Positions 46,246 to 58,288 of a stretch of 64,000 bases of DNA are shown here, piece after piece. The stretch is from Episyrphus balteatus. Its lineage: Eukaryota; Arthropoda; Insecta; Diptera; Syrphidae. The stretch spans positions 28,391,322 to 28,455,321 of the forward strand of contig NC_079137.1 in NCBI RefSeq assembly GCF_945859705.1, written 5' to 3'. The notes beneath the pieces are model-generated. The model was not told the origin of the DNA. It was given only the letters and a program-made list of their open reading frames with translations, and did not search any database. The position numbers and the translations under genes were made by a program. The first letter of the stretch is position 1; each line of letters opens with the position of its first letter.

Positions 46246-49200
46246 GCAACTAAAACTAAATTGCACAAAATTTGTCTTGTCAAGAAAACCAACTATTTTC
46301 TATGCTTCTGCGATTTTAATTTATCGTAAAGAGTCATACCGAGATATTCTGTTATATTTGAAAGTGAAACTCCAGTAGTATATATTAATAACTATTTATT
46401 GACTAAACCGTTTTCTAGAAACTAATTTAGCAAAAAAAAAAAAACATGTTTTGAGATATTTTTTCGCTAAAAATAACGAAATATTGTAAATACATCAATA
46501 TCTTAGTTAAAAATACATTTAGGTACCTAAATTCGTTGTTTGAAAAAAAAAATGGGTTTTCATGTTAATTGAAATAGTTTTAAAAAAATAAGCAGATGAA
46601 ATTGTACTTTAAGTTTTAATTTTTAAAATTAAATTATTAAATTAATTATTTATTTACTTTTTAAAGTTGTTAGATGTCTTTATGTGAGATTTTCACACAT
46701 TTACTTAGTCGCCGGACAAGGCCGTATGATTTTTTTTGCGTTCATACTCATCAGACAATTTTTATTAACCTACTCATTTTTAAGCTTATTTTTTAACGAT
46801 TTTCAAAAAGGAGGAGGTATTCAATTCATCTGTATTTTTTTTGTGTTCGTTACCTCATAACTTTGGACTGGGTGAACCAAATTTAATAATTCTTTTTGTA
46901 TTAAAAAGCTGGTGCTTGTGGTTTCAATTTCGTTCAGTTCTGGCCATAAAGACTATTAGAAAAACCATAAAACCCAGTTTTGATCCGTGGAAGTCGGTTT
47001 TTGTTTTTGCCTCTTCTTCTTTCAAATAAAAGAAAATATAATATGTATTTCTGTCTGCCAAACAGACATGTTCTTCAAATTGGCAGGTCCGTCCGATCAC
47101 CAAATTAATTTTTTTTTAAAGCCTGCTTACCGGAAAATTCGTCTCGGTTAAGTGTCCACACAATCAAAACTGCTGTTGTTCTGACTAAATGAAAGCTGGT
47201 CTATCTGGTAAGTTAGTCAATGAAATTAAGAAATTTTGGTTTTTAGCAAAAAAAAAAACATTCTCGATAAAGAATTAAGCAAAAATAAATTAAGATTAAG
47301 ATCTCCTTAAACGGAGAAACCATCTTCATGCATATGTGTTCATTTTAATTTATGGTTTTCTGTTGTAATCTAAATGTTTTGTAGTTCGACTATCTTTGTT
47401 GTTTTTTTTTCTCTTGACAGGACAAATAATTCCCAATAATCGATAGCATTTTTGTTTTCCTCAAAGCTATCGCCCATGAGATATCAATCATTAAATACCC
47501 AACATTCCTTTGTCCTTTCAATAAAAAAAAATATACATACTCGTATGTATTTGCTAAGTGTGCTTTGTTATCGTACCGCAGCTCCTTGGAAGCCATTGGA
47601 ATAATTTCGCATAAAATGCCACTTTAGACAAAAGATACGCTTGAATGAGATGACTGGTCTGGCAAAGTCATCGCGTGTCCTTCCTTAAAAATAACACCCA
47701 AACTCTCATCCAAAAAAAGGACATTTAATCAAGGATAATGCGCAATTCTTTTGTCTTTTCACTAAGAGATAAACACAAACAGTAAAAAAAAGTAAAAGTA
47801 ATTCTAGAATTTACGATTGTTATCACCCAATAAATCACAAAAGGACGAAAATGAAAAAAATCGATAAGAGCACGAAATGAAAAAAAAAAAAACAACAAAA
47901 AACCTTTCTCCGGTGAGTGCCATTGAGAGAAAATGACAAAGCCATGTTTAATTCATCGTAAGTAGTAGTCATTGGCCATTTGTACGATGATTGGACGGTT
48001 TTTTAGTTGCTAGGTGCAAACGAAGGTTATGAGGTATCTTACACAACACTTAGCACGTTCCTGTATATACCTCAAGAAAAAAAAAGTGAAATAAGAAAGA
48101 GAAAAGAATCTCAGGGGTAGGTATTTTCTTCAATTTTTTTTTCTCTCCGAACGCGCTAAGTACATTTCATTTGTATCTCTGCTTATATAGATAAAACAAG
48201 TGTCTCGTATTCATGGCAGCAAATTGTGATTTGTCATGATGTTGTTCCCAAGGACTCACGTAGAATAAAAGAAGGACAAGAGACAAAATATTGGAATTGT
48301 ATTGGTCTTTTTTTTTTTACTTTTTTTTTGTTTTGTTGATGAAAGCAGCCGGAAATAGAATTTTGTTTGACACCTTTGAGAAGATAGAAGAGAATGCTTT
48401 TTGTTAGGGACTAAAAGAAAGCTTAAGAATGAGCATTTAGGCATTTTCAAATATTCTTTTGTATATTGTTAAGCTGAATAAGCTATTTAAGTTATTTGTA
48501 TTGTTTATTCGTTCGCCAGAATTTTAGGATTTGACAAAAACTGAAAGATAGGACAACATAAAATCAATAACAAAAATGTTTTTGAATTTATTTTTTTCTA
48601 AGCAAGTATTGTCTGTTTATGTAATATGTTTTGTTGAAATTGGCTCTCTGAGTATGTTAGATATTTCAATTTATTGTATTTGTAGTTCATAGAAAGTTAT
48701 GTTTTCTTGTTAATTAAGCTTCGATGATTTTATATAAAATGGATGCATAACTCTTCATAATACACAATGAGACACAAACGAATTTCCATTTTGCAAAAGT
48801 AGTTTTTCACTAGAAGATTTTATTCAAATAAGTTGAAACTTTGTGGGATTATTCATAAGCTTAAAATAAATACCTACTTAACAAAATTCTTTATAGTTTC
48901 TTTTTTTAATACCTGATGCGTACCGAAAGGGTGTTTTCAAAAAATATCTTAGGTAAACCAATTACTCCCATATCGAAAATCAAGAAACCTATAAGGTAAA
49001 AGCCATAACTCTGAATAATTTATGATATTGAAAAGAAAACTACAGGGAAAGTTTTAGAAACAAAATTGAGAATCGTTAGAGCAATTTAAAAATACAAAAA
49101 AAAAAAAATATGAACAAATTCTGATTCCATTGATTAGCAAAAACAAAAAAAAATGTTTAGATCAGAAACTATCTGGGAAACTATTATGAGACTTAAATTG

Positions 49201-49558
49201 ACCTTAGTTTGTTAGTTTGCTCATTATATTTTGAGATATCATAGATTTCTTTTTCCAATACCTTTGAAATAAAGTATAAATACAAATAAAAGTATAAATA
49301 AACTAACTTGAGTAAACCAAAAAAAGCAAACAAAACAACAACACCGAATTTTCTCAAATTATTTTATTTTTTTTACCGTATTTTATTTTTTTTGGGCATT
49401 ATGAAATGAGGCCCAATGTAATAAAACCCCAATATTAGTTTTGGGCTTAATTTAGTTGTGCAGGACACAATTCAAGTATGTTTTTGTGTATTCATTTTGG
49501 GTTATAAAGGGGTTTCTATTAAGGGCGGGTCGATTTTAAAATTGAATAAAACAAGTTG
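46246..49558. other. Unassigned AT-rich stretch
   Basis: No gene or element boundary recognised. Short frames at 46841-47029 and 47390-47596 have no recognised similarity. GGGCATTATGAAATGAGGCCC (49396) resembles in reverse a stretch near 52610, perhaps terminal parts of a larger old element spanning the hAT and mariner insertions. Confidence 0.45.
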
Positions 49559-49853
49559 CTTATGAGCAGGGATAGGATGTTGTGGAATTTGCCTTTTTTT
49601 CTGGCACGACATTATAGATTAAAAACAAACACGTTTCATGTCCCCCTCGTGCCAAATATATGTATTTTATTTTGCCTTTTTTTGCCTTTTCTTTCGTTAT
49701 TGCCTTTTTTTTCCTTTTCTCTTGTTATTGCCTTTTTTTGCCTTTTCCTATGTTTTTTATCTTTTTAGCGTCTTTAAAGTAATGCCTACACTCAAATATA
49801 CAAACAAATAGGAAACTTACTCAATATATCTATATATTAAGGATCACTAATTA

Positions 49854-50497
49854 CACCGGCACACAAAAAAAAAGTGTCAAAAAAAGTGTCATGTACCAGA
49901 AACCAGACCTTTCCTTCTATATATTTTTGAACACGCTGAATCCGAATTCCGAGTCCGTTTGGCCCGGTCACCTTCCAGTTTTGAGCTGTGACTGCATTTG
50001 GTTTGAATTTGTATGACTTTTATGGAGTTTTTTTTTTTGCATTTTTCTCAAAACTGAAGGGTGTTCGGGCAAAACGGATTTGAAATTCGAATTCAGCGGG
50101 TCCAAAAACATATAGAAAGATAGGTCTGGTTCCTGGTACATGAAACTTTTTTTTTTGTGTGCCGGGGATGAAAGCGACATGTCGCGAAAGTGCCAGCACA
50201 ACAAAAAAAAAGTTGTATATACCAGGAACCAGACCTAACTTTCTATATGTTTTTGGACCCGCTGAATCCGAATTTCAAGTCCGTTTTGCCCGGTCACCCT
50301 CCAGTTTTTAGAAAAATGTAGAAAATACCCCAAAAAAGGCAAAAAACTTCCTTTTTTTAGTTTTTTGCATTTTACTTAAAACTGGAGTGTGACAGCGCCA
50401 AACGGACTTGAAATTCGGATTCAGCGTGCCCAAAAACATATAGAAAGATGGGTCTGGTTTCTGGTACATGACACTTTTTTTATTTTGTGTGCCGGTG
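49854..50497. mobile_element. Double-hairpin TIR element (644 bp) nested in hAT
   Basis: Ends CACCGGCACACAAAAA and its complement, flanked by TTA (49851-49853, 50498-50500). It consists of two successive hairpins (about 49856-50165 and 50191-50497). Each has arms with CAGACC(T), CTATATGTTTTTGGACCCGC, TGAATCCGAATT and AGTCCGTTTTGCCC-like text, giving four related half-units. No coding frame recognised. Confidence 0.85.
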
Positions 50498-50632
50498 TTA
50501 TTAACCCCCCACTAACGAATTCGAGTGAAAAGATTTACCTACAGTCCAGTCATAATATTTGGAAATGCAAAATGAACCGAGAAAGCTTTAACATTAAACA
50601 AATTTTTTTTTAATCAAGAAAATACGATTGGA

Positions 50633-50938
50633 GAAGTTCTCCAGATTTTGGACAAAATCAAGAGAGATTTGGAAGCCGGGAAAGGGGTAGTCGCAAAAGA
50701 TGTTATTGAGAAGTACAAATCAGTTTTTTTGGCAAACAAGGGACTTTAGAGAGTTGAACATATAAATTGAGAAATTTATGGGGACACAAATCTAGAGCTC
50801 CCGGCGAATGTTGTAGTGGGTGATGTCGAGTGCTTTTATTTGACTCCACTCGTCTCTACAGTTGTAGAGACATCTTTTAGCTACTTTAAAGCACTCTTAA
50901 GAAAAAAACTCATGGTTGTTAGAAATTACTACAGTTAA
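50633..50938 (+). pseudogene. hAT transposase C-terminal remnant
   Basis: One frame reads ILDKIKRDLEAGKGVVAKD up to a stop near 50748. After a gap a second frame reads LTPLVSTVVETSFSYFKALL and ends in a stop at 50936-50938. The second part resembles the hAT C-terminal dimerisation region, whose hallmark is a V-E-R-S-F-S motif (here VETSFS). Neither the DDE catalytic core nor the BED zinc finger is present. The remnant lies just inside the right end of the element, where the transposase 3' end is expected. Confidence 0.75.
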
Positions 50939-51128
50939 TTTTTATATTTCATTCTTTTTCTCAATAAATGCCTTTTTATGCCTTTTTCGGAGTTTTATTT
51001 TGCCTTTTTCTAAGTTTTTAGGTCCACAAGATCCTATCCCTGCTTATGAGATATTGATAAGCAAAAAAAGAGTAAAATTTATGATATTGATAAGGTTTTA
51101 TCTTTATTTGAAAGCCCTATAAATGATA

Positions 51129-52480
51129 TTATGTGTGAAATATAAAATCGTTTAAATGGCCGCCTCAGCTTTGCTGGGTGGTCCAATTTTTGACGACTTT
51201 GGCGCATAAATCAGGCTTAACTTGACCGATGCTTAATGCGGCGACCAGTGGGAAAAAGTCAAAAAATATGATCTTCTAAAACGGGTTTTGCAAAATGCAA
51301 AAATATAGCCAGACTTCTAACTAGAAAAAATGCAACAGCAAGCTATACAACCTCTTAAAGATAACATGTCAAAAGTAGGCCATTTAGTGATGATCTACGA
51401 AGCACTGCACCGACCGCGGAGCTAAATTGCTCCAAATAAACTGGTTTTTAATTGGATACTCTTTAGAAGAGTAAGCTTAATATATTTTAATGGTTTTTTT
51501 TGCACTCAAAAGCCTTCGATCGTTTTAATAATTGGTTAAGTAACGGTTTATTTCTCCCAAACACAGCTTATTTTAAAACTTCAGCATCATTTTTGATTCA
51601 CGTGTATTAATCAAAAAAGTTAAAAGGTTATAAAGTTGGAAATACGACCTTTCCAAAAAGGTATCATTCATCCGCGTCCACCCGCGCCCCTGCTGGCTAT
51701 CACAATTTGTATGAAAAACGCACTTTTTGAGTTATAAAAATAACAATCCTAAGTGTAATTACATATGTGACAAAAACTTATGACCGAAATAAAAAATGTT
51801 TTTATACACTATTTACTTGCCATGAGACTAAAAATAATGTTAAAAGAAAAGATCATAAAAATCAGGCTGTTTTGAATTGTTTCCATACTTTGCACTGAAT
51901 CAACGCACTGTGCGATGGCATCGATTATGCTATCTTTTAGGCTTGCAGCGCGTTTGCGGTTTGCTGCTTATTCGTACAGACGTGTGACTTTAGAAAGCCC
52001 CACAAGAAAAAGTCTAAAGGGGTCAAATAACACGATCTTGGTGGTCACCTCGGACGAGCCATGAAACGTTTCGTGCAGAAAATCGATTGTGTTTTGAGCT
52101 GTGTGGCACATAGCGCCATCCTGGTGAAACCACATGTCTTCGCCGCCCATATCATCCAATTTCGGTCACAAGAAGCGATCGCCAATGACGGTGACCGTTT
52201 TCTAAGAAGTACGGACCAATGACGCCTACAGCCCAAAATCCACACCAAACAGTAACTTTATTTGAATGCATTGGCTACTCGTGAGTCTTGCGTGCATGGC
52301 TTTCGTCGCACCCTTTGATCTAAAAACGGGTCTCATCGCTAAAGATGATTTTTCGACTAAAATTGGGATCAACTTCCAAGTGCTCCAAGATCATTTGCAA
52401 GAGTTACTGTACTCTATAACTTGCTATGATGATTGGTCTTCAGTGACTGATTAAAAATCTATATTTTGACAGAAGGTAAA
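51129..52480 (-). pseudogene. Tc1/mariner-superfamily transposase pseudogene
   Basis: Reading the minus strand from about 52440: IIFSDETRF (first catalytic D; 52327-52352) then a stop; VTVWCGFWAVGVIGPYF (near 52200-52250); DDMGGEDMWFHQDGAMCHTA (second catalytic D); then, after a frame change and a short deletion, SCYLTPLDFFLWG, where the third catalytic D of the expected S-C-D-L-T-P motif is Y. After about 640 bp of unrelated sequence (about 51250-51885) the C-terminus resumes as AKVVKNWTTQQS, a stop, GGHLNDFIFHT and a stop at 51129-51131. Stops, frameshifts, an insertion and the lost catalytic residue make it inactive. GGACGGGTTGATTTTGACAG upstream (52500-52520, minus) probably belongs to its 5' end. 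Confidence 0.9.
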
Positions 52481-52545
52481 AGAAACAATATATCCGCCAC
52501 AAGCTGTCAAAATCAACCCGTCCCTATTGGAAAACCCTTTATTTC

Positions 52546-53633
52546 AGTATCTAAATTAAAGTAATAATTGAGGTTTTATTTTGTTTTAAAAAAAAGTGAA
52601 AACAATTTGGGGCCTTATTTCATTTATTTTTTGGACATTATTTTCATTTCGTTGTGGTCTTATTTAATTTCATTATGAAAAACCCTATAACTCATATTAA
52701 ATTTAGCCCCGCGAAATTGACTCCAGCTAATAGGGCCCCAAAAGAAAAAGTAAAATTAAGACCCAAATAGGGTATAGAATATACAATACATATTGTATAA
52801 TATACGTATTTTAAAGAAAATAGAATAAAGCCGATTTTATCAAAAATTATTAAATAATAAGTGCGTATATGTATGTATTTTACATCTCCAACACCCATAA
52901 GAATATTATACATGTTAGAACCGAGATATTAATAGCTGTAGTCCTCACTCACAAATTTTCCTCAAATCGTATCATACATACATCTAACATTTATCCAAAA
53001 TAAATTTCAAAAAAAAAACTTTACATGATGTATACTTTTTGAACAACGTTCTTAGAATTTTAATCCAGCACAAAGCTGATGGGGAACAACATCACCGATA
53101 CCCTAAACGTGCCAGGGCAGGTCGTCTATCCCAGACAATTGGAAAATTCCTTGTTAAGTGCTATACATCCTCATTAAATTCCCCCCAAAACGAATCAACA
53201 ATAAATATAATATAAACGTGTCGGCAAACTGATAAAAGGACATGGATAGACCCTTTTTTTTGTTGTTGAGTCCTTATCCCAATTTTCTCATATTTCACAC
53301 TTATGTGATCATTCCATTGATTTTTCTATATGTATATTGTATGAAACAGAAGCATTTCACTCAAAAAAAGGGAAAACAAAAAATGTAAAAGACGTTGCCT
53401 GAAGGCTGGTGTCGTTCACCCACTCATCATCTTCGGTGTATCGACAATCAGTATTTTACGTTCCATTAATGTTCATTCGAATTTTCTTTTCTTTCCTTTT
53501 CCGATGTTTGTGTGTATTGGAAGAATATAATAATATTAGTTGCACCATTTGTTTATATTTGATTTCTAATCATGCCTTAAATTTAAAACACAAGCCTTAA
53601 GGGGATGATCTTCAGATTTATCAGATTTATACT
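52546..53633. other. Unassigned stretch
   Basis: No gene recognised. 53060-53150 is GC-richer. GGGGCCTTATTT and GGGCCCC words at 52610 and 52733 may be remnants of an older element. Confidence 0.45.
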
Positions 53634-53635
53634 TA

Positions 53636-54401
53636 CACCGAAAAAAAAATTTGATAATAACAGCTATCAAATTAACATTTTTCAGTGACAAAAGTCGTCC
53701 AACAATTAAAATATCAATTTTGATATTTTATCATATCATTTTGACATTTTTTAATTTCAGGTGGGACAGTGAAAATTTCACTTTGACAATTAAAATATCA
53801 TTTTGACATTTTTTTAAGTTAAAGTGAATAGTGAAAATTTCACTTTGACAATTAAAATATCAATGTTGACTAGATTTTACGTTTTAGTTTATTATAATGA
53901 AACCTATTTCTTTCCTTTTCATTTTTATTATTTTTATTATTTTAAGAATTTTCTTTCTTTTTTCAAAACATTACTGAAAGGGAATATTCTTTACAAAATA
54001 ATGGTGATATTATTTTTTCTATTATAGGTGATATAATTGTTTTGTTATTTTCTCCCAAACTATGTGAAGTAAAATCTTAGTGCCGATCAAATTTTCTCAG
54101 TAAATCATACATTTTACTTCGAAAAAACACAAAGCGCCTTTAAATTAGTACATATTAAGAATTTTTTATTTAATATTTTTCAATAATTTGGAATGAGAAA
54201 TTGATATGAAAAAATGATAATAAAATATCAAAAAAAATTTCCAAAATGTGACATTTAAATATCATCCTGATAATAAAAATGTTGTTTTAACATTTTAAAT
54301 ATCATAAAACACATTTTATAGAGCATTTTTGGCTGATATTTAAAAAATGTTAATTTGATATTTAAAAAATGTTAAATTGATATTGGTTTTTTTTTTCGGT
54401 G
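53636..54401. mobile_element. TIR element, CACCGAAAAAAAA ends (766 bp)
   Basis: Termini CACCGAAAAAAAA and TTTTTTTTCGGTG, flanked by TA (53634-53635, 54402-54403). Near the left end GTGAAAATTTCACTTTGACA followed by ATTAAAATATCA is repeated at about 53770 and 53830. Inverted counterparts (TGATATTTAAAAAATGTTAA) are repeated near the right end. No coding frame. Confidence 0.8.
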
Positions 54402-54403
54402 TA

Positions 54404-55953
54404 TGCTTTATGTATATAAAGCAGGATAGACGTAGATATTCCACAAAAAGACCTATTTACTATCCTTTTTCTTTTTCTTATACCAGAATTTAGTAATAAA
54501 AACAAGATGCCTTCATATTCAGAAGAAAAAGAAAACTCATTTCTGCCAAATGGAACTGTTTTGGTGATAAAGTTTGAGCCAAATAAAAATAAGGTTGTAG
54601 TATTCACATAAGGACATTGAGAAGGCATGTTACAACAGTCGAAATGGACAGAAAGCCATTTAAGTCGTATGGTCTCGACACTTCAATATATGAGGGGTTA
54701 TCGACAACTCGAAGACAAGTAGAAGTAGTTTGCCCGAAATAAGTTTTTTTTTGTTTTTTTTTTTACTGAGAGAAAGAGAGAGAGATAGAGTGAAAGGATT
54801 TTGTTTCGTTAAAATTCATATCCTTTTTGCATAAATTGACAACTTTATTTGAAACATCAAGTGGGGTTTTTATGGTTTATATGCGCTGAATTTATTGCAA
54901 ATGACAGTTTAGAATTTTTTTCCTTGTTATGATGCAAAATCATGGAGATGTAAAATTTGAGTTCCAGAGAACTGTTTCAACATAAACTTCACCTAAGGAT
55001 ATTGGGGAATTCGAGCGTATCACCAACAGAAAATAAATATACAATTTCATATGAAAGCTTATCAAAATAAGTCAATCATGCATTATACTATTAAAAAAAA
55101 TCAAATTGATTCCATATTGGAATTCATTCACGAAATGCATTTTTGTATTATTGTAAGGAGGTTCCTATAGTTTTTTTTATGTTAATATAACCTACCTTCA
55201 AATCTGTTCAAAGTGATTGACTTTTATTTTGATAGACCACTATAAAAATGGTCAAAAATAGCTAACAAACCTTAACTTGTTTCTTTTTTTCATTTAGCAA
55301 AAGGAATATTTGTCTTAAAAATTTTTCAACAAAAAGTTACACATACACCACAGTGAACGTTTACGTAAACGGCCGGCGGCGTTTACACAAAATTTGGTAT
55401 CGTCGCGTACAAAAAAAGAATTAAAACGAGTTTGTGGAATGTTCTCTTTTACTTGATAAATCAATGTCTGTATTGACTTAAAATGTGGGATTTTTGAGAT
55501 TTAACCAAAAATGTCGACCATTTATTAAACCATTTTCTTGATTTCTGACTTTCTCCTAATTGACTAAACCAATTTAAACGAAATTTTGTATACAAAACCG
55601 TCTGAGTAGTCGTAACATTAAATTGTCTTAAAATTTTCAAAATATTCGGTGTTGGAAAATATTTCACCTTTTTTATTTGAAAAATCAATTTTGCAAATAC
55701 GGGTTAATAATATTTTTTGAAGTTTCATTTTTTTAAAAAACAAGAAACGGTTCCTACAATTTTCAAAAAAAATTCTAAAATTCGTACACAAAATGGCTTG
55801 CGTAGGAAGGTAAAGTTTTAAATTTTTATTTTCATTTCTAAATGATAGAAGTAAATTAAAATTTTGCTTTTATGGTTACGAAGTTGTGAGGCAGTCGAGT
55901 GTTTTATTTTCTTGGTTTTCCCAATTTACTGAAGAACTCGGACAACAGCCAGT
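54404..55953. other. Unassigned AT-rich stretch
   Basis: No gene recognised. ACACCACAGTGAACGTTTA at 55344 resembles a piece of foldback repeat A (8547). GGCCGGCGGCG lies nearby. Confidence 0.45.
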
Positions 55954-55956
55954 TAA

Positions 55957-56416
55957 GGCGCCGGTTATAGCGATCTGTAAAAAAGAAACAGTATGAAATT
56001 GAATATTTTTTCCTGATGCTCGTTTATAGCGATCAGAAAAACTTACATCAGTTGACACACATAAAATCTACCTACTTTCTTTTTTTCCTGATTGAAATAC
56101 ACACGAACAAATTTTTCGTATGCAGTATGCAACAAGAAAAATTTGAAACATTTCAGGGGAACGATTATTTTCATTTTGTTTCAAATGTCAATCAACTGAC
56201 ACGTAAAATGAATTTGCATCAGTATAACAAGTAAATGCAATTTAAGCAAAAAATAATTGTTCGATTTTAATTTTTTTTTTCGAAAAAAATTTCTTTGAGC
56301 CATTTGTAATCGATTGATATAGTATTTGTGTTTCAAATCGAATTAAAACATATCTAATAAAATATCTGTTTGAAACGTTTTCCTGTTTAATTTTCCTGAT
56401 CGCTATAGCCGGCCCC
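55957..56416. mobile_element. TIR MITE with TAA target (460 bp)
   Basis: Ends GGCGCCGGTTATAGCGATC and, reversed from the right, GGGGCCGGCTATAGCGATC, flanked by TAA (55954-55956, 56417-56419). An internal copy of TTATAGCGATCAG lies at 56026. A 3-bp TAA duplication and G-rich ends fit PIF/Harbinger. Confidence 0.85.
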
Positions 56417-57098
56417 TAACTTGAACCTACAAAATTGAACATTCGAGTTTAAGGAACACAACTGCATACCAGGCGCGGATCTAGAAATTTGGTTTGGGGG
56501 GGGTCACAGAATTAAAAAAACTTACTTCCAAAATAATCAAAAAAAAATGGCCAAGTGCTCAAAATATATGCAAAATTTTAGCTAACATACAAAATTCTAT
56601 CCAAATTCTTAGATCAAATGTATTTTCGAGAGGATTTTGTTTCGGAGCTTAAATTAAGCTACATTTTTTACAATACATTTTTTTAGAAAAAAAATGTTCA
56701 GCTGTCAAACATTTACCCTGCTCTGGGAGCCGGTTAAACTTTTATCTCCATAGTATAAATTGTTTGCAGAAGGATTAATGTATTTTTTTAATTTATAATC
56801 AAAAACTGAATATAAAGAAAGAAAATTGGGAAAGTAATGTCGACTTTTCACGAGTCGATTTTAGCCGCACGATAGCTTACAATAAAATCAGGATTTTGTT
56901 TTGTTAGTGTTTCGCAAATAAATACAATAATCTGATCTAGTTCAGGAGAAAAATAAAACACAGCCTAAAACTAAGACTTGAAAAATATGTCCCGTTTTCG
57001 AAAAATTGATATTTAAAAAATATATATGTATATATTTTTCTTAATGAATGTTATCTTCTTCGTTGGCTACAGGTCGAATTTTTATTTTACTTTTATTA

Positions 57099-57852
57099 CC
57101 AGAGTATTGGATACCAGTGAATAACATTAACAAAATCATGGATACTCTACTTTCAAATTCTTTTCCAATAAATATAATAAAAAAATTATTGAACCAATAT
57201 TTTCATCCATTGGTTCAACCAAATTTAGTTACAAATACAACACAGTTTTCGTACAGAAGTTGTCTTTCTAATCGACTTCAAGATGCTCTTATTAGAAACA
57301 AAGATAATGTTCGTTTAGCTATCTAAATGTTGAAAGTCGAATTTTCTAAAAATGATACCTAAATCAAATATCGTATATAAAATAAAGGCTTGGCCACACC
57401 GGAGGGTATGCGGTATAGCGGTAACGATATTTGTACTAAAAAAATTCCACACCTGAACGTTGATGTGTCAGTTTGGAATTTTTTTCATACAAGTATCCTC
57501 ACCGCTACCCGTACCGCTACCGCATACCCTCCAGTGTGGCCAAGCCTTAAAATGTTTAGGTGATGGAACAAATAACTGTCCATCAGTTTATGTAGGTACA
57601 TCCATGCAAAAATTGAAAAACCGTATAGCCGGTCATAGGTAAGATATAAATAACGGACATTCACAAAAAACTGCTCTAGCTTTACATTGTATAGATGAGG
57701 GACATAGACCAGATTATAACAATGTAGATATTTTACAAACAGAAAAGCATTATAGTAAAAGAATGGTATTAGAAATGCTACATATTTTAGATATAGAGAA
57801 TACTGTTAATAGGAGAACAGATTGCGAAGGGCTTAGCAGTATTTATAGTTAG
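57099..57852 (+). pseudogene. Penelope-like RT tail and GIY-YIG endonuclease
   Basis: The first part reads INKIMDTLLSNSFPINIIKK and FSYRSCLSNRLQDALI up to a stop after VRLAI. A 165-bp MITE then interrupts the frame. The second part reads CLGDGTNNCPSVYVGTSMQK, then GHR, an in-frame TAA, GHSQKTALALHCIDEGH, and EKHYSKRMVLEMLHILDIEN, ending at 57850-57852. VYVGTS followed by an R..GH motif and a later H..GH and conserved E resembles the GIY-YIG nuclease that nicks the target in Penelope-like elements. Stops and the MITE make it inactive. Confidence 0.85.
57384..57548. mobile_element. 165-bp MITE inside the GIY-YIG frame
   Basis: Inverted ends AAGGCTTGGCCACAC and GTGTGGCCAAGCCTT, extended by GGAGGGTATGCGGTA/TACCGCATACCCTCC. 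AAAAT occurs on both sides (57379-57383, 57549-57553) as a possible 5-bp duplication. Non-coding. It is the innermost layer of the nest. Confidence 0.85.
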
Positions 57853-58143
57853 TTTGTTAGAAGGAATTTCTAAGTTGAATTTTAAAGTCAACTTGAATTC
57901 TTAAAGTTAAATTTGATAAGAAAAATTTGTTGAATTTCTTATCAAATAAAAATATTTTTATATTTTGAAATTTCAATGATTATAAACGTCTTTTTCAAGA
58001 AATTTTTTATTGAATTTTAAAATATTTAAACAACAGCGAAAATAAACTATAAGAAATCAAGCTAGAACTATAAGAAAGATATTAGGATAAAGATAAGTAT
58101 AAAATTTAAATATATAAGCAATTTTTAGAACATTGTTTCTTAG

Positions 58144-58185
58144 AGTCCTGGGGAAGATTGTAAGCACAATCGAAACGTCGACAGA
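58144..58185 (+). ncRNA. Hammerhead-like motif, degenerate core
   Basis: Order AGTC, CTGGGGA, A, stem-loop GATTGT-AAGC-ACAATC (six perfect pairs), GAAAC, GTC, GAC. The 31807-31849 copy has CTGAAGA at the first core strand; here CTGGGGA breaks the CUGANGA consensus, so this copy is probably inactive. The stem is preserved although its sequence differs between the copies, which suggests selection on structure. Confidence 0.5.
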
Positions 58186-58288
58186 AAAGAAAAAGTAAAA
58201 TCAAAACACGACCTGTAGCCAACGAAGAAGATAACATTCATTAAATAATGAAAGGTCAAGTAAAAAGGAAAAATTTATATTTTTCTTA

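Larger units (their letters stand above)
49567..51042. mobile_element. hAT element with 8-bp target duplication
   Basis: Termini CAGGGATAGGAT and ATCCTATCCCTG are inverted, flanked by the perfect 8-bp duplication CTTATGAG (49559-49566, 51043-51050). Both are standard hAT features. Multiple TGCCTTTTT words lie near each end (49670-49750, 50968-51010), as subterminal repeats do. The interior keeps only the C-terminal part of a transposase (50633-50938) and hosts a nested inverted-repeat element (49854-50497). The element is therefore non-autonomous. Confidence 0.93.
57041..58244 (+). mobile_element. Penelope-like element remnant
   Basis: Bounded by a perfect 36-bp inverted repeat (57041-57076 and 58209-58244) containing TTCTTCGTTGGCTACAGG. 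Inside are a piece of the RT C-terminal/linker region, a GIY-YIG endonuclease domain and, near the 3' end, a hammerhead-like motif. GIY-YIG after the RT and hammerhead motifs in terminal repeats are known Penelope-like features. The N-terminal part and most of the RT are missing. Confidence 0.85.
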
